Of a stretch of DNA of 64,000 nucleotides, positions 11,217 to 22,454 are shown piece after piece. The notes below the pieces were generated by a model that searched no databases, was not told the origin of the DNA, and was given only the letters and a program-made list of their open reading frames with translations. The position numbers and the translations under genes are program-made. Numbering within the stretch: the stretch's first letter is position 1; each line of letters opens with the position of its first letter. Source of the DNA: Choristoneura fumiferana (Eukaryota; Arthropoda; Insecta; Lepidoptera; Tortricidae); NCBI RefSeq assembly GCF_025370935.1, contig NC_133472.1:38103841-38167840 (forward strand), given 5' to 3'.

Positions 11217-11335
11217 ACCCTCTGTTCGACTTCGTATCTTGCCGTCCTGCTTACGCTAAAATTACCTATTTAATACTAGACTGAGTGAGACGGTACGACA
11301 CGAACTTCGAATTTCGAATTTTGTAGTAGCGCCCC
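11217..11335. mobile_element. Palindromic MITE, 'GAACTTCGAGTTTCG' family, worn copy
   Basis: TTCGACTTCGTATCTTGCCG on the left pairs with the reverse arm ending GAACTTCGAATTTCG. The middle has a TATTTAATAC-like centre. Better copies are at 28425-28547 and 34088-34210. Confidence 0.6.
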
Positions 11336-11825
11336 ATCTTGTTTGGTCGTGAGTGACGCAACCAAGCACAGACTGGGCACTAAACGTTCTGGCGTCTAGA
11401 CATTCTGCATACAAGACTACAATAAAGTTTACGGAGTTAACGGTGGCATTTGACTTTATTGCAAATAAATGGTTAGTTCTTGGTGTCTATAATAAGAAAA
11501 GAAACATTTAGAATTAATAGCGCATCTGAGGCTGAGGCTTCAATACAACTTAAATATGATTTTGATGTCCTCCATGTCGTGTCCGACAAAGGCGAACCTT
11601 TAGGCTTGTTTATTATGTGCCCGAATATGGCTGGCAAAGCCAAACTTAGTTAAATATACTTAGGTATCAATATCATAATTTGTAAAAAAACAAGTCTCGC
11701 AACTCAGTTCTTCTACCGTAAAAAGTTGTGAGATCCATGTAATACGGACTCCAATGTAAAAGAGTTCGTCTACTAGTAAAACTGAAATTAACTTTTTTTT
11801 TAAATTGAATTATAGATTAGTAATA
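11336..11825. other. No gene recognised
   Basis: No open frame of note and no repeat that I recognise. Confidence 0.4.
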
Positions 11826-11826
11826 C

Positions 11827-11974
11827 TAAGGGGCTGTTTCACCATCCATTGATTAGTGTTAACTGGCGGTTGGGTGTGATGCCGTCTCTATTTGTTTTGT
11901 TCGAATAGATGGAGACGGCATCACATTTAACCGTCGGTTAACGCTAATCAATGGATGGTGAAACAGCCCCTTAG
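11827..11974. mobile_element. Near-perfect palindromic MITE, 'GGGGCTGTTTCACCATCCA'
   Basis: The whole 148 bp folds on itself: TAAGGGGCTGTTTCACCATC at the left matches the reverse complement at the right. The arms run about 65 bp to a centre near TTGTTTTGTTCGAA. TA flanks both ends. A deleted copy lies at 14434-14546. Confidence 0.88.
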
Positions 11975-12960
11975 AGTGTAATAAAAAACAGTAGGTACAT
12001 TATTATTTCATAATCTTTATTTCCAATACAGTATTAAATGATAAAAAACTTATTTTATTATTATAAAAATAATTCTTCCACCGATGTCCACGCATGAAAG
12101 TTCGGCTACCGTAGTATGTCCCACAAAATAGTTCATCTACCACTTAGTTGAATCTCTTTTACTGCCATTAACTACCTTAATTTTTAGCGGCATAGTAGCT
12201 ATCAATTCTTCACAAAATATTCTTCTGACAAAATTGTCTCTTTTAAATCTGCTTTTAATCTTGATGGAAACTTGCGTAATTTTTTCTTCATTTTTCACCA
12301 CAGGGTTTCAATAGGGAAAAAAGTCTGGACTGTTCCGTCGAATGGCCGTCGCCTCTCCATCGCAGGGATTTTTTTAGAGTTAGAGCCAGACCATCGTCGC
12401 CTTCGCTGTGAGACAGGAAGCACCATCTTGTTGAAAAGTGAAAGCATTTTGATGTTTACCTAGGTAGTCCTACCGGTAGCATTACCTATTCTGTGACGAA
12501 AGAGAAGCGGATCTGTGACGTGCAAAACAAATAAAAGTATTAATTATCCATTGCATGCTAATTTATTTTATAAGGATTCTATAGTCGATTTTTTATAAAA
12601 TATATGAAAGTACGTTTATTAGTGCCTTTAGTACCTTTAGGACCGCTAAGGTTAATACTTTAAAAAATACAACATATGTACCTACTTTAGTTTCCTGTTA
12701 ACCTTAGCGGTCCCCCGACTCCGACGACGCTTAGATAAAAAAAGATTACTAGGTACTTATACTAAATTAACTTAGGTTAATTTTGCGGGAAATCAGCATA
12801 GCCCCCGCGGGAAAGGGATAAACGAATTATTTGCAGATGAAGCAGCGGGCCACAGCTAGATAGTGCATAATTATTTTTTACTTTTTAGTTGTCTCGTTTG
12901 GCGGCGTTTTTTTTCGGGCGTTTATTTAATATTTTTGCTGGCGTTTTATTAAATACATTA
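11975..12960. other. No gene; short inverted repeat at 12638-12712
   Basis: GGACCGCTAAGGTTAA near 12640 pairs with TTAACCTTAGCGGTCC near 12700, a small stem of 16 bp. An open frame at 12272-12463 has no known motif. A piece at 12548-12580 (TTGCATGCTAATTTATTTTA) recurs at 37753-37785. Confidence 0.45.
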
Positions 12961-12964
12961 AACA

Positions 12965-13340
12965 GATTTGCATGAAATTTGGCATACAGGTAATATATAC
13001 CCTGGCTGAATTAACATAATATGCTACTTTTTATCCCGATATTCTTATGGGATATGGATAAAATCTCGAAATAACAACCGCCCGCTGGGCTTAGAGTCAT
13101 GAAATTTGGTATGTAGGTAGCTGGACGTCTGGAATAACACATAGGCTACTTTTTATTTCTATATTCCCACAAGATAGTGATAAAATTTTGAAATAACAAC
13201 CGCTGGGCTTAGCGAGTCTTTAAATTTGGTATATAGGTTGCTGGATTTCTGGAATAACACATAGGTTACTTTTTGCCCCGTTATTCCTACGGGAGAGGGA
13301 TAAATAAAATCTTGAAATTTCAACCGCTGGGCTTAGTCTT
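12965..13340 (+). repeat. Tandem repeat, 3 units of about 120-127 bp
   Basis: Units start near 12971, 13098 and 13219 with a GAAATTTGGTATGTAGG-like word. Each holds GGCTACTTTTTAT, a CCTACGGGA-like block and AACAACCGCTGGGCTTAG. Divergence between units is moderate, so the array is old. The words resemble the 8556-8935 repeat group, which probably supplied the unit. Confidence 0.65.
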
Positions 13341-13825
13341 GAAATTTTAGACAGTTGTACTTAACACAACCTCAATAAAGGTCACGATATAAATTTTGGG
13401 ATTTCCCAGGGGAATTTTGTAAAATCCCAGAATTTCAATTGTAACTACCAGATCGAACAGTTTACGCGTGCGAAGCCGTGGGTACACTCTAGTAACAATA
13501 TTACTGCAAAATTTCTTAGAAACAACAATAAGGAAAACAAAGTTAATACTCCGTGCGACTTGACGCGATCTTTTCATTTCGTACAGCCATTTTGGTTTAA
13601 TCCGCCTTTTTACATAACAATATATTTTATGGCGGCACACAGAGCGCGCGTTATTAAATTTACATACATTTTCATTTAGACAAGTATTTGCGTTTTAAAA
13701 GAAAGCATGCTGAATGTTTGCAATGCGTTCGCGGATCAGCTTGATGTGCTGCCGTCTAATAATTTATAATTTCAACACATAATTATGTTGTGTGTATTTT
13801 TTTTCGTTACTATTTTTTGTGGAAA
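13341..13825. other. No gene recognised
   Basis: A - strand open frame of 97 codons (13347-13640) shows no known domain or membrane pattern. Nothing else was seen. Confidence 0.4.
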
Positions 13826-14100
13826 TGACACCTCTCCATTTCTTCCGTGGATGTCGTAAGAGGCGACTGAGTATATAGGTTAAGGTATACCGTAGGCGAC
13901 ACGCTAGCAACCTGTCACTATTGTACCGTTTTTGTCAAACTTAAAACGTAAAATTGCTAAAAGTGGCTCCGAGGCGGTAACGTTTCCTTTGCTCTGCCTA
14001 CCCTATTTGGGAATATAGGCGTCATGTTTGTGTGTGTTAGTTTTTTTTGTATAGTTTTACTGTAATGCTGTAATTTTTTATTGGCAAATAAATAAGTAAA
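13826..14100 (+). mobile_element. LINE 3' UTR
   Basis: The stretch reads CACCTCTCCATTTCTTCCGT, GTCGTAAGAGGCGACTGAG, GCTAGCAACCTGTCACTATT and CTCTGCCTACCC, a 3' UTR form repeated widely in moths. An AAATAAATAAG-type tail follows near 14085. No coding part remains. Confidence 0.6.
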
Positions 14101-14433
14101 TGTGTGGCAATAGGCTAGCTTCCTAAAAAACCTTATTAGTCAGTTAATTTGTTTCAGTTTGTTTTTGATTTTTTGTTAGGTTTTTTATTAAGACTTGTTA
14201 ATTTCGTTTTTATTTCAAAAAGTAGATAGATAAGAAGAGATTGTTTTAATTTATAACAATAAACAATAAAACACAATACATTAAACATTTAAAAATATGA
14301 CTATGTACAAAAAGTATATAACCTAGCCTAACCTATAAATAAAAAAATCCCTCCTGGTCACCGTCGCTGAAGAAATTGTTAAATTTAAATAATATGTTAA
14401 TTTTGAATACTGCTATAACAATTTGTAATGTTT
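14101..14433. other. No gene recognised
   Basis: AT-rich, with runs of T and A; nothing identified. Confidence 0.4.
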
Positions 14434-14546
14434 TAGGGGCTGTTTCATGTGATGCCGTCTCCGTCTATTCGAACAAAACAAATAGAGACAGCATCACATT
14501 TAACCGTCAGTTAACACTAATCAATGGATGGTGAAACAGCCCCTTA
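14434..14546. mobile_element. Deleted copy of the 'GGGGCTGTTTCACC' palindromic MITE
   Basis: Its right arm is nearly identical to that of 11827-11974 (AATGGATGGTGAAACAGCCC). About 35 bp of the left arm after GGGGCTGTTTCA is deleted, so the two arms no longer match in length. Confidence 0.85.
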
Positions 14547-15026
14547 ACGTAAGCACCTAATTTATGTGATTTAATTCGAATAAATATATTTACACTGTGT
14601 TAATACTTAAAAAAAATCTAAATTAAATCTATTAGTCAGTCAGTTTGAAAATATTGGCCACGTATTTTTTCTTTTTGCAGAGACATAAGAATCTGATAGA
14701 CAGTTCAACATTTTTTAGCACGGATTGACGTACGAATTTCCACTCCTGAACTGCGCCGCGCTTCCTTTTTGTCATTTTTTATTTGTATACCTATAATATT
14801 CTCTAATAATTTTAACTTCATTACTTAAACTTTATGAAAATTCTTATATTTTTAAATCAACAAGGTAACCATCAAATATAAAACGTCAATAATTCAAGTT
14901 TATCCAAGCAGAGACGATAATAGTTGCTCTACATTCACTGTTCTGTATTTTCATCAACTTTTAGTAAAAATATTTTTAACTCTTACTTTAAATTTAATTT
15001 CCGAAAAATTCAATTTATGATAATTA
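14547..15026. other. No gene recognised
   Basis: AT-rich; no motif or repeat identified. Confidence 0.4.
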
Positions 15027-15250
15027 CTAGCTTTTGCCCGCGGCTTCGCCCACGTGGAATTCGGTTATCGCGCGCTGTTCCCTCGGGAACTGTGCATTTT
15101 TCCGGGGTAGAAAGTAGCCTATGTCACTCTCTGGCCCATAAACTATATCTATGCAAAAAATCACGTCGATCCGTCGCTCCGTTTCGACGTGTAAGACGAA
15201 CAAACAAACACACAAACACCCACATTTTCGCATTTATAATATTAGTACTT
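15027..15250 (+). repeat. Dispersed repeat, 'TTTTGCCCGCGGCTTCGC' family
   Basis: Starts CTAGCTTTTGCCCGCGGCTT, then GGTTATCGCGCGCTGTTCCC, then CAATCCGTCGCTCCGTTTCG-like sequence, and ends CATTTTCGCATTTATAATAT. It is about 85-90% like 26403-26630 by eye. Class uncertain. The open frames across it, on both strands, are by-products of the repeat. Confidence 0.75.
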
Positions 15251-15631
15251 ATGGATTTTAGTACGCGATTTCTTGTTAATTCGGAGCAGAAAACTAATCA
15301 TGCTAAAATATGTCCGCAAGTAAATGAAAAACGACCTAAAACGTAAATAAAGACTTTCTTAACATTATCATAACCCATAAAATTGTAGTTCAGTTCGTAA
15401 ATTCAACTCATTTTTTTCTCTATTCCCTTGTCCTTTTCCTCAATTGGGCTTTGTTCCGATCAATAACGAAACACGATGAGCGGAGTTTTGATTTCATCTT
15501 TGCGGGCTCAGTGGGCGTGAATATGGAATCATATAAAACGTGATTTGCTTGTTTTGTCGTGTAAAATGATAACAAAAACTAAGTTTATCATGTAACGTGT
15601 AATTTTCTGTTGAACAAAATTACATTGTCTT

Positions 15632-15840
15632 TAACCCCCGACGCAAAAAGAGGGGTGTTATAAGTTTGACCGCTGTGTGTCTGTGTGTCTGTGGCAGCGT
15701 AGCTCTTAAAGGGGTGGACCGATTTGAACGCGGTTTTTTTTATTTAAAAGCAGGTTTTCTAGCGATGTTTCTTAGATTTTCATCAAAATCGGTTTAGCCG
15801 TTTTTGAGACATTGAACTTTGAAGTGACAAAGTTAGGTTA
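15632..15840 (+). repeat. Dispersed repeat, 'CCCCCGACGCAAAAAGAGG' family
   Basis: Forward copy: TAACCCCCGACGCAAAAAGA, GTGTTATAAGTTTGACCGCT, a (GTGTCT)n stretch, AGCAGGTTTTCTAGCGATG and ATCAAAATCGGTTTAGCCG. Confidence 0.75.
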
Positions 15841-15921
15841 TTGGTAGGTATTATTAGTCAGTGGTGAGCTGGGAATGAAATCGATAGATTATTTCGTATT
15901 ATTTCGTCGAAATGTATACAG

Positions 15922-16252
15922 CGTGTTACCGACAGGGCAGCCAGGCTGTTTTTAAGGGAGGTTAAAGTAACGTATTTCTGTAATTAAACCATGACATTAA
16001 TTTAATTAATTCACTAAAATTCAGACTTTATTAACTTTCTAACAAAACTATAATTTCCAGCAATATACAGCAAAGTACTTCGATTATTACTTGTCAATTT
16101 ACTTTGCTGTACATTACTGGCAATTATAATTTGTTAGAAAGTTGAAAAATTCTGAATTTTAGTTTATTAATTAAATTAATGTCATGGTTAATTTAAAGAA
16201 ATACTTAGGTAACTTTAACCTCCCTTTAAAAGAGCCTGTCTGCCGATAACAC
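15922..16252. mobile_element. Long inverted-repeat MITE (about 330 bp)
   Basis: Arms of roughly 150 bp: GAGGTTAAAGTAACGTATTT and ACCATGACATTAATTTAATT on the left match the reverse complement on the right. The spacer is short, near 16090. The ends are GTGTTAYCGRCAGRC-like. No coding capacity. Confidence 0.82.
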
Positions 16253-16819
16253 ACTTTATGAAATGTTTCAATCTTATGCATATCGCGGTCGAATACCTAA
16301 TAAATATCTTAAAGCTTAAAGAATGCTTTATGATTAAAAATAGCTGGAAAATAGTGGCAAATATTGAACTTACTGCGACATACTCGTTTAATAAGACAGC
16401 CTTATTTGTGTAAAACTATTTGCACTATTACTTATTCCGTGGTAAAACTCATTTTGCGTCGCCGAGTGGCATAAACTGGACTTTTTGTACACAAGGGTTC
16501 CGTACAAATTTGTATGTAAATAGATCGTCGATGGAGTCTCGAGTATTTTTCCCATTTTATCCGAATGTTTTTTTCTTCGAAAATATAAAATAATTAACAC
16601 AATGGAAGGTGAAAAATAAATAAACAATTAAAAATACTATTCTAGAATTCTAACTCGGGGCCTATTGCACGGTAGTCCAAGCGTGTTCCACTACGCCACA
16701 TTGATCTACGCAGAGAGTGTACAAATAAACCATCGCTTTCGAATGAAATGCTTGTACTTAATAAAATATTTTTTTTTACTTTTATTTAACAACAAATTAG
16801 CAATTTTCGGATGTTTTCC
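16253..16819. other. No gene recognised
   Basis: A - strand frame (16388-16627) has no motif. The words GGGTTCCGTACAAATTTGTA at about 16496-16515 recall the neighbouring repeat family. Confidence 0.4.
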
Positions 16820-17120
16820 TTTACTTGTGCTGTAAGACCTTCCTTCTTGCCAAATTTTTCATGATTTTATGTCTACGAGAAGTACCCTATTATAGGTTTT
16901 GATTCCACTGCGTAGTGTATGAAAAATAAGGTTAAAATGACCGTATCTTTTGATTGCGTTACTGTAAAAGCTTTATTTTTTTACAGCTTCAAGGGGCCGC
17001 AGACATAAGTTTTCAGTGTTAATTTCAACTTAATACCACTACGCGTTCCCGAGCAAAAGGTCTTGTTGACAGACATACGGACAGACGGATAACAAACTTT
17101 TTTAGGTACGGAACCCTTAA
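16820..17120 (+). repeat. Dispersed repeat also present at 47505-47960
   Basis: Shared words: TAGGTTTTGATTCC, a TTCAACTTRATACC block, ACGCGTTCCYGAGCAAAAGG-like sequence, TTGACAGACATACGGACAGA and a GGAACCCTT-like end. It is a moth-type non-coding repeat without clear ends here. Confidence 0.6.
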
Positions 17121-17439
17121 AAAATTATGTTGGCCCCACTCAAACATGTCACGAGTCGCTACAACATAAGCTCCAGTTGTTATTATTACTTTCGTATATT
17201 TTTTTTGTGAAAGAGTATTGCAGTCGAGTATCGAAAGGTTCAAATCTGTGTTTAATGGCTCTTCGGGTGCGTATGTCGAGAGCGTTTGCACGAAACTTCG
17301 ACGTCGAGGAGCTTAAAAGCGAATTTGAAGATATAATCGCTTTTCAGTAAACAAGGAATCAAAATATAAATATGTTTTCTGATATTAAACTCACAAATCT
17401 TTGGTTAATGTGTCTGAGAGTGCCTTTGAAATTCTTTTG

Positions 17440-17490
17440 AAGTTTTACAATACAATACACAATATTCTTTATAGCACTTTATTGTATCCT
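17440..17490 (-). mobile_element. Short LINE-tail-like fragment
   Basis: TTTTACAATACAATACACAA resembles the (TACAA)n start of the tail at 4734. It abuts the left edge of the 210-bp tandem array. Confidence 0.4.
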
Positions 17491-18329
17491 TTAGATAAGT
17501 TATACTAAAGAAAAATACTGCGATAGATAGCTACTAACTATTATACGAGATGGCGCGGGCAACAGCTAGCACGTAGTGCATTAAAAAAAAGTTTATTCAT
17601 AAAAACAGTTGATTGTTTTTAGTGTTTATGGACTATGCTAATTTACCTTACTTTTCTGCTTAAATCGCACACCACAGCTACGTCTGTGCGCCATATTTAT
17701 TTAGATAAGTTATACTAAAGAAAAATACTGCGATAGATAGCTACTAACTATTATACGAGATGGCGCGGGCAACAGCTAGCACGTAGTGCATTAAAAAAAA
17801 GTTTATTCATAAAAACAGTTGATTGTTTTTAGTGTTTATGGACTATGCTAATTTGCCTTACTTTTCTGCTTAAATCGCACACCACAGCTACGTCTGTGCG
17901 CCATATTTATTTAGATAAGTTATACTAAAGAAAAATACTGCGATAGATAGCTACTAACTATTATACGAGATGGCGCGGGCAACAGCTAGCACGTAGTGCA
18001 TTAAAAAAAAGTTTATTCATAAAAACAGTTGATTGTTTTTAGTGTTTATGGACTATGCTAATTTACCTTACTTTTCTGCTTAAATCGCACACCACAGCTA
18101 CGTCTGTGCGCCATATTTATTTAGATAAGTTATACTAAAGAAAAATACTGCGATAGATAGCTACTAACTATTATACGAGATGGCGCGGGCAACAGCTAGC
18201 ACGTAGTGCATTAAAAAAAGTTTATTCATAAAAACAGTTGATTGTTTTTAGTGTTTATGGACTATGCTAATTTACCTTACTTTTCTGCTTAAATCGCACA
18301 CCACAGCTACGTCTGTGCGCCATATTTAT
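17491..18329 (+). repeat. Tandem array: 4 copies of a 210-bp unit, almost identical
   Basis: Units start at 17491, 17701, 17911 and 18121 with TTAGATAAGTTATACTAAAG and end CTGTGCGCCATATTTA. I see only two differences across 839 bp: an A/G at about 17852 in unit 2, and one A lost from a poly-A run in unit 4. The unit has no open frame of note. Such homogeneity points to very recent expansion, active gene conversion or an assembly effect. Confidence 0.95.
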
Positions 18330-19028
18330 GTTGTAGCAGAGCCCTCTGCCTGTTGCTCATCAAACAATACATGTCCCACAGGTCCTACCTACTGCCACAA
18401 TGCGGATGACTGTTAACTATAACCAAACAATGAGAATGAGCTAGTAAATAGCTCGAAACGCGTCAGCGTTTTATGTGGCTGCTTTACCCCGGGAAAGTGC
18501 AAAGTTCCCACGAAACGCAGAAGGAGTTGGGTCAATCATGTAGCGTACGCATACGTTAAGCGTCCCAATGCACGAGAGTTGTGTACAATCTCCCAGTACT
18601 AATATCTTCTTTGATTTTGCATAAAATGTATAAAATCTGAAAGTGATTTTCTCAAGGAAATGAGATTTTTGTATCCGCTGGCAAATAGCTTTTATAGTTC
18701 CGTTCCGACTTGAGAAATACGAAACAACGCTCTCTTTGGTCGTTAATTAAAATTCTGAAATTCGCCTTTATTTGCCTTTGCATTACTTGAGAAAATAGTT
18801 GCGTTATATTTTATAATAGCAGTAACAGGAGCTGGTACCTTACACTCTGAGTAAGTGAAATTTAGTTTTGCTGTTATAATTATCTATTCCTGTGGTCTTT
18901 CAGATTTTCATATAAATGTGTAATCTCAGAATCACAGGTGCTCAAAAGTCGACAAAAAAGTGTCAAGTCTTAATACGGTACATGATAACTTTCAAATTTG
19001 CTATTCAAGATAATCCTAAGATGCATTT
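18330..19028. other. No gene recognised
   Basis: TAGCTCGAAACGCGTCAGCG (about 18449-18468) recalls a dispersed-repeat word. Nothing else was recognised. Confidence 0.4.
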
Positions 19029-19360
19029 ATACCGGGTGTGGCCTGTAATATGAACAAATAATTAAAACATAGATCATACTCGTGAAACTGAACAAAATTA
19101 GTTCAGCGACTTTTAAAAATAATTACTTACTTTAATTTTTATTACACTTAAGTTTATTCGAAGAAGCAATGTAATGCAAAATGCTTGATGTTTGTAGCGG
19201 GACAGGCGACGTCAGTTGTGTTCTAGGATGGCGTACATTGATAGCAGTATTTAATTTGTATGAAAAAGAGAAAATTCAAAGACTCCATTGTTGTTCAGTT
19301 TCACGAGGACGATCTATGTTTTAAAATTTTTTGCTCGTAACACAGGCCACACCCGGTATA
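19029..19360. mobile_element. Inverted-repeat MITE, 'ACCGGGTGTGGCCTGT' ends
   Basis: ATACCGGGTGTGGCCTGTAA at the left matches TTACACAGGCCACACCCGGTAT-like sequence at the right (with one small gap). Further arm matches include the CATAGATCATACTCGTGAAACTG region. About 330 bp, TA-flanked, non-coding. Confidence 0.82.
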
Positions 19361-19663
19361 AAACCATAGATATTTAGTCAATGTTCAGCATAAAAAAATA
19401 TTCGGTATAAGATTATAGTGATTTAGGAAAAATAGTCGTATCTGTCTCTTTCTAAAATGCTTTTCTCATTGCAGTAAATATGGCACTACTTGCAAGGGAC
19501 ATCACACGCTAATACTGCTCTCTCTGTCTTATATTGAATTTCAAGGCTCTATATCTCTGTTATACGTAAAAGTAGCTTAAATATGAAGGCAATTTTAATA
19601 ACACAATGCGTGGTTACAGTTTATTTACAGAGCGGTGTAGTGAATATTATAAAATACCATTCA

Positions 19664-19940
19664 TCATCATCATCCAACCAGGTCATCCGTCCATCTCGCT
19701 GGTGGACGTCCTACGCTGCGCTTGCCGATCCGCGGCCTCCACTCGAGAACTTTTGGGCCCCAACGGCCATCTGTTCTCCGTGCTATATGGCCTGCCCATT
19801 GCCACTTCAACGAGCTAATTCGCTTGGCTATGTCGGTGACCTTTGTTCTTCTACGTATATCCTAATTTCTGATTCGATCCCGTACAGAAACCCCAAGCAT
19901 ATCTCTCTCCATAGCTTGCTGAGCAACTCTGACGCTACTT
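19664..19940 (-). pseudogene. C-terminal fragment of a LINE polyprotein
   Basis: On the - strand the translation runs AQQAMERDMLGVSVRDRIRN, a stop, then DIRRRTKVTDIAKRISSLKW, then QWAGHIARRTDGRWGPKVLE and GRPPARWTDDLVG before a (GAT)n tail. This is the conserved end of an endonuclease/RT-type non-LTR retrotransposon ORF common in insects. An in-frame stop near 19868 shows it is dead. The remaining 5' part is absent. Confidence 0.82.
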
Positions 19941-20579
19941 ATACGTACAATACAATTGGAAAACTAAAACAAAATACAAGATACTTAAACTAAAATGACA
20001 AAGTAAAAATGTCATCAATAAATATAAATAAATATTGTTTTCCCGTTCGATAACACGCATTGTCGAGCTTTGACTTATAAAATAAATAAAAAATAAAGTT
20101 GTTCTCCGTGTGTAATGAAATAGAACGATAACTCACGTTTTAAATCGATTCTATTTCGGTTCTATTTCATTAAATATGAGTGAGCCTCAACTCTCACGGT
20201 AGTTTCATGTTCATAGTGTTTTCCGTGTCCTAAATATCACAATTACAGATTTTGTACTTATTTTATTTACGCCGGTTGTTGGCGACTGGCTGCGGTATGA
20301 CCTTTTTTATAACTATACTTTTTGACACTTGCTTTTTTAATATGTTTTTACGTTCATTGTCAGTTGTGATTTGTTTGCCCGATCTGTCGGTTTCAATACA
20401 TAAAATTGTGCTTTTATTATTAAATAACCTATTATTTAACCCGTGTTTCCATCAATCTTTCCATTACTACCCATACAGTCCACCACTAGCTATCACCGGT
20501 AATTTAAATATCGGGTAGTAGGTATAAGTAATTAGTCTTTTTCCCATACTTTTTCGTAAGTACTGAAATAAACATAATC

Positions 20580-20779
20580 ATTGATAATACATCGGAGAAC
20601 TCACGTCTGAAATCGAATTTAGCTCGACATGTTTCGGGCTAATCCGTAGCCCTTCATCTAGGAGCGAAGCGACTCGGCGGCTGCTGCAACACGCGCACTG
20701 CGTGCCACCGCTCTGCTCGCGCGACTACCTATGTCGATTTATCTGCACACTCTGCCATTGACAATGTCATTTCGGGTTC
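20580..20779. repeat. Dispersed repeat, 'TCGACATGTTTCGGGCTAATCC' word
   Basis: CTCACGTCTGAAATCGAATT, ATGTTTCGGGCTAATCCGTA and GCCCTTCATCTAGGAGCG form a known moth repeat pattern, followed by a GC-rich stretch (GGCGGCTGCTGCAACACGCG). Class unknown. A related word, ACACGTTTCGAACTCAACCA, is at 61481. Confidence 0.5.
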
Positions 20780-21070
20780 GTATCATTTCGTCTACGTAGC
20801 AAATTAGCAATTGGTCTAAGTAGCAAGTGTTCTAAGAAGCAACTGGTCTAAGTAGCAACTTGTCTAAGTATCAAGTGGTCTAAAATTCTTTGACTCAAAG
20901 TCGATTCGCGGAGCTCCTACTACGCGTGGATGAGGCGCTTCGCGCCTTGACGCAACTAACCTAACATAACCTACCTATGATTTTGAAGTTTTTGACAAAA
21001 ACAGATTAGGACCAGTTGCTTTTTAGACCACTTGCTACTTAGACCAGCTGCTTTTTAGACGAAATGATAC
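20780..21070. mobile_element. Fold-back element with opposed arrays of a 16-bp repeat
   Basis: The ends are GTATCATTTCGTCTA and its inverse, TAGACGAAATGATAC. The left side has a 16-bp period, TCTAAGTAGCAASTGG, repeated about five times (20793-20885). The right side has three inverted copies (21012-21060). Between them lies about 120 bp with a GC-rich core. No protein. The arrays look like binding sites for a transposase supplied elsewhere. Confidence 0.82.
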
Positions 21071-21984
21071 TAATGTGGATAAATGGGGGAAGCCTAAGTC
21101 TAACAGTTAACGTCTTACGTTACTGATATGATGGTGTATGTGTGCTCAACCTTATTTTAATTTAAATCCCTTTGAAAATATATTTTGCTACTTAGCTGTA
21201 ACAAAGGTTTACCTTACACTTAAAGAGAAGTTACGTAAACATATCCCTTTAGAATAAACATAGTTCCATGTAAGGGAACAGATTTGACGAGGGGCGGGCA
21301 CGAAATATAGTTAGGGAAACTGACAAAATATGACGTTCAAATTACGCTTTTGACTGATTGTAGACAGGCTTACTTAGGTATGTACTTATTACAAATCATA
21401 AATACGCATTTTCTGTAAAGCAAGCGAAAAGCATTCTTAAAGCATTATGCCTTTTTGTAGTAAAAAGCACTTTTGGAAAGACCGCACGCACACACACACA
21501 CACACACACCGGACGAGATGCTCGTAAATTTCGTATTTATGCTGGGTCTAGGCGACATAAAATGACTTTTTATGCTCTAGTGCATAAAATAAAATCTTCT
21601 ATTATCCATATATATGTACTTAACTATCAAGGCAAAAAACGAATTTCTAACGCCAATTCTGAGTTTAATACCTTAAAAATATATCTACGCTACGCGTGAA
21701 TCGATGTCGGCCGTACAGATTTGTTGTGGTCCTGGCCTTCAATTAATAGAAACTCTGGCCTCAAAGTAACACAACTCTGGTTCCATTTGATTTGAGCGGT
21801 TTATATGTAGTATATACTCGTAGCGTGTTCTATTCAGCTGGGGCAGGAGTCTTTTGAAAGGGCGTACGTACCTATACAGGAAAAAATCTTTGTCCACTAG
21901 TTCACCCATTTTTCATACATTGCAATAGGTACAATGGAAGTGACGAGAAATATTTATTTTTGTCAAAAAAATAATTTTTAATAC
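21071..21984. other. No gene; (CA)n microsatellite and a small hairpin repeat
   Basis: (CA)n lies at about 21487-21509. TTTCGTATTTATGCTGGGTC...GACATAAAATGACTTTTTATGC at 21526-21580 recurs at 41050-41105. Otherwise nothing was recognised. Confidence 0.5.
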
Positions 21985-22200
21985 AACCTTTTCTGCTGAC
22001 TGTACTTTTTGATACTAGCATTGTCATCCAAACTACATTTTCGTACCAAATTTTAAGCCGATGCCAATAACCGTTGGGGAGTTCCGGCCTGCAGAGACGA
22101 TCCTGGCTGGACCACCAGGATGTCACTACCAGATTATTGTATTGTCACGTTATATTTACATAAATATGCCATATTTCAATTTCTGGCTGTAAATATATTT
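21985..22200 (-). repeat. Dispersed repeat, 'GGAGACGATCCTGGCTGGACC' family
   Basis: Contains AGACGATCCTGGCTGGACCA, CCAGGATGTCACTACCAGAT and a GCCGATGCCAATAACCG-type block. Related copies are at 35636-35800, 38480-38700 and, reversed, 58765-58930. Non-coding. Confidence 0.6.
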
Positions 22201-22281
22201 ATGCACTCGACTGTACGACTGTACATACCTTTTGATCTGGCTGTTGACCTGAAAAACCGGGATAATACAAAATTTCCCGGA

Positions 22282-22454
22282 TAAGGCTGCATTTCCACCA
22301 TTCCAGGAATGTGTTTTTAGAAACGCTTCATTTACATAGGATAGCCTCGCACAGGACATCTCTGGTGGAAACAGCTGAGCGGATTCTATAGGCTCATGTA
22401 ATCACATTCCTTGCAACACATCCTCACACATCTCTGGTGGAAACGGAGCCTTAG
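22282..22454. mobile_element. MITE with AAGGCTSCRTTTCCACCA ends
   Basis: AAGGCTGCATTTCCACCA at the left pairs with TGGTGGAAACGGAGCCTT at the right. TA lies at both flanks. An inner second TCTCTGGTGGAAAC word suggests a composite. About 172 bp. Confidence 0.72.

Noticed and set aside
14924..15346. 140-codon open frame on the + strand
   Set aside because: Most of it covers a dispersed repeat found also at 26.4 kb, where the frame differs.
17491..18329. CRISPR-like array
   Set aside because: The units are 210 bp and directly abutting, without short repeats and unique spacers; this is a eukaryotic tandem repeat.
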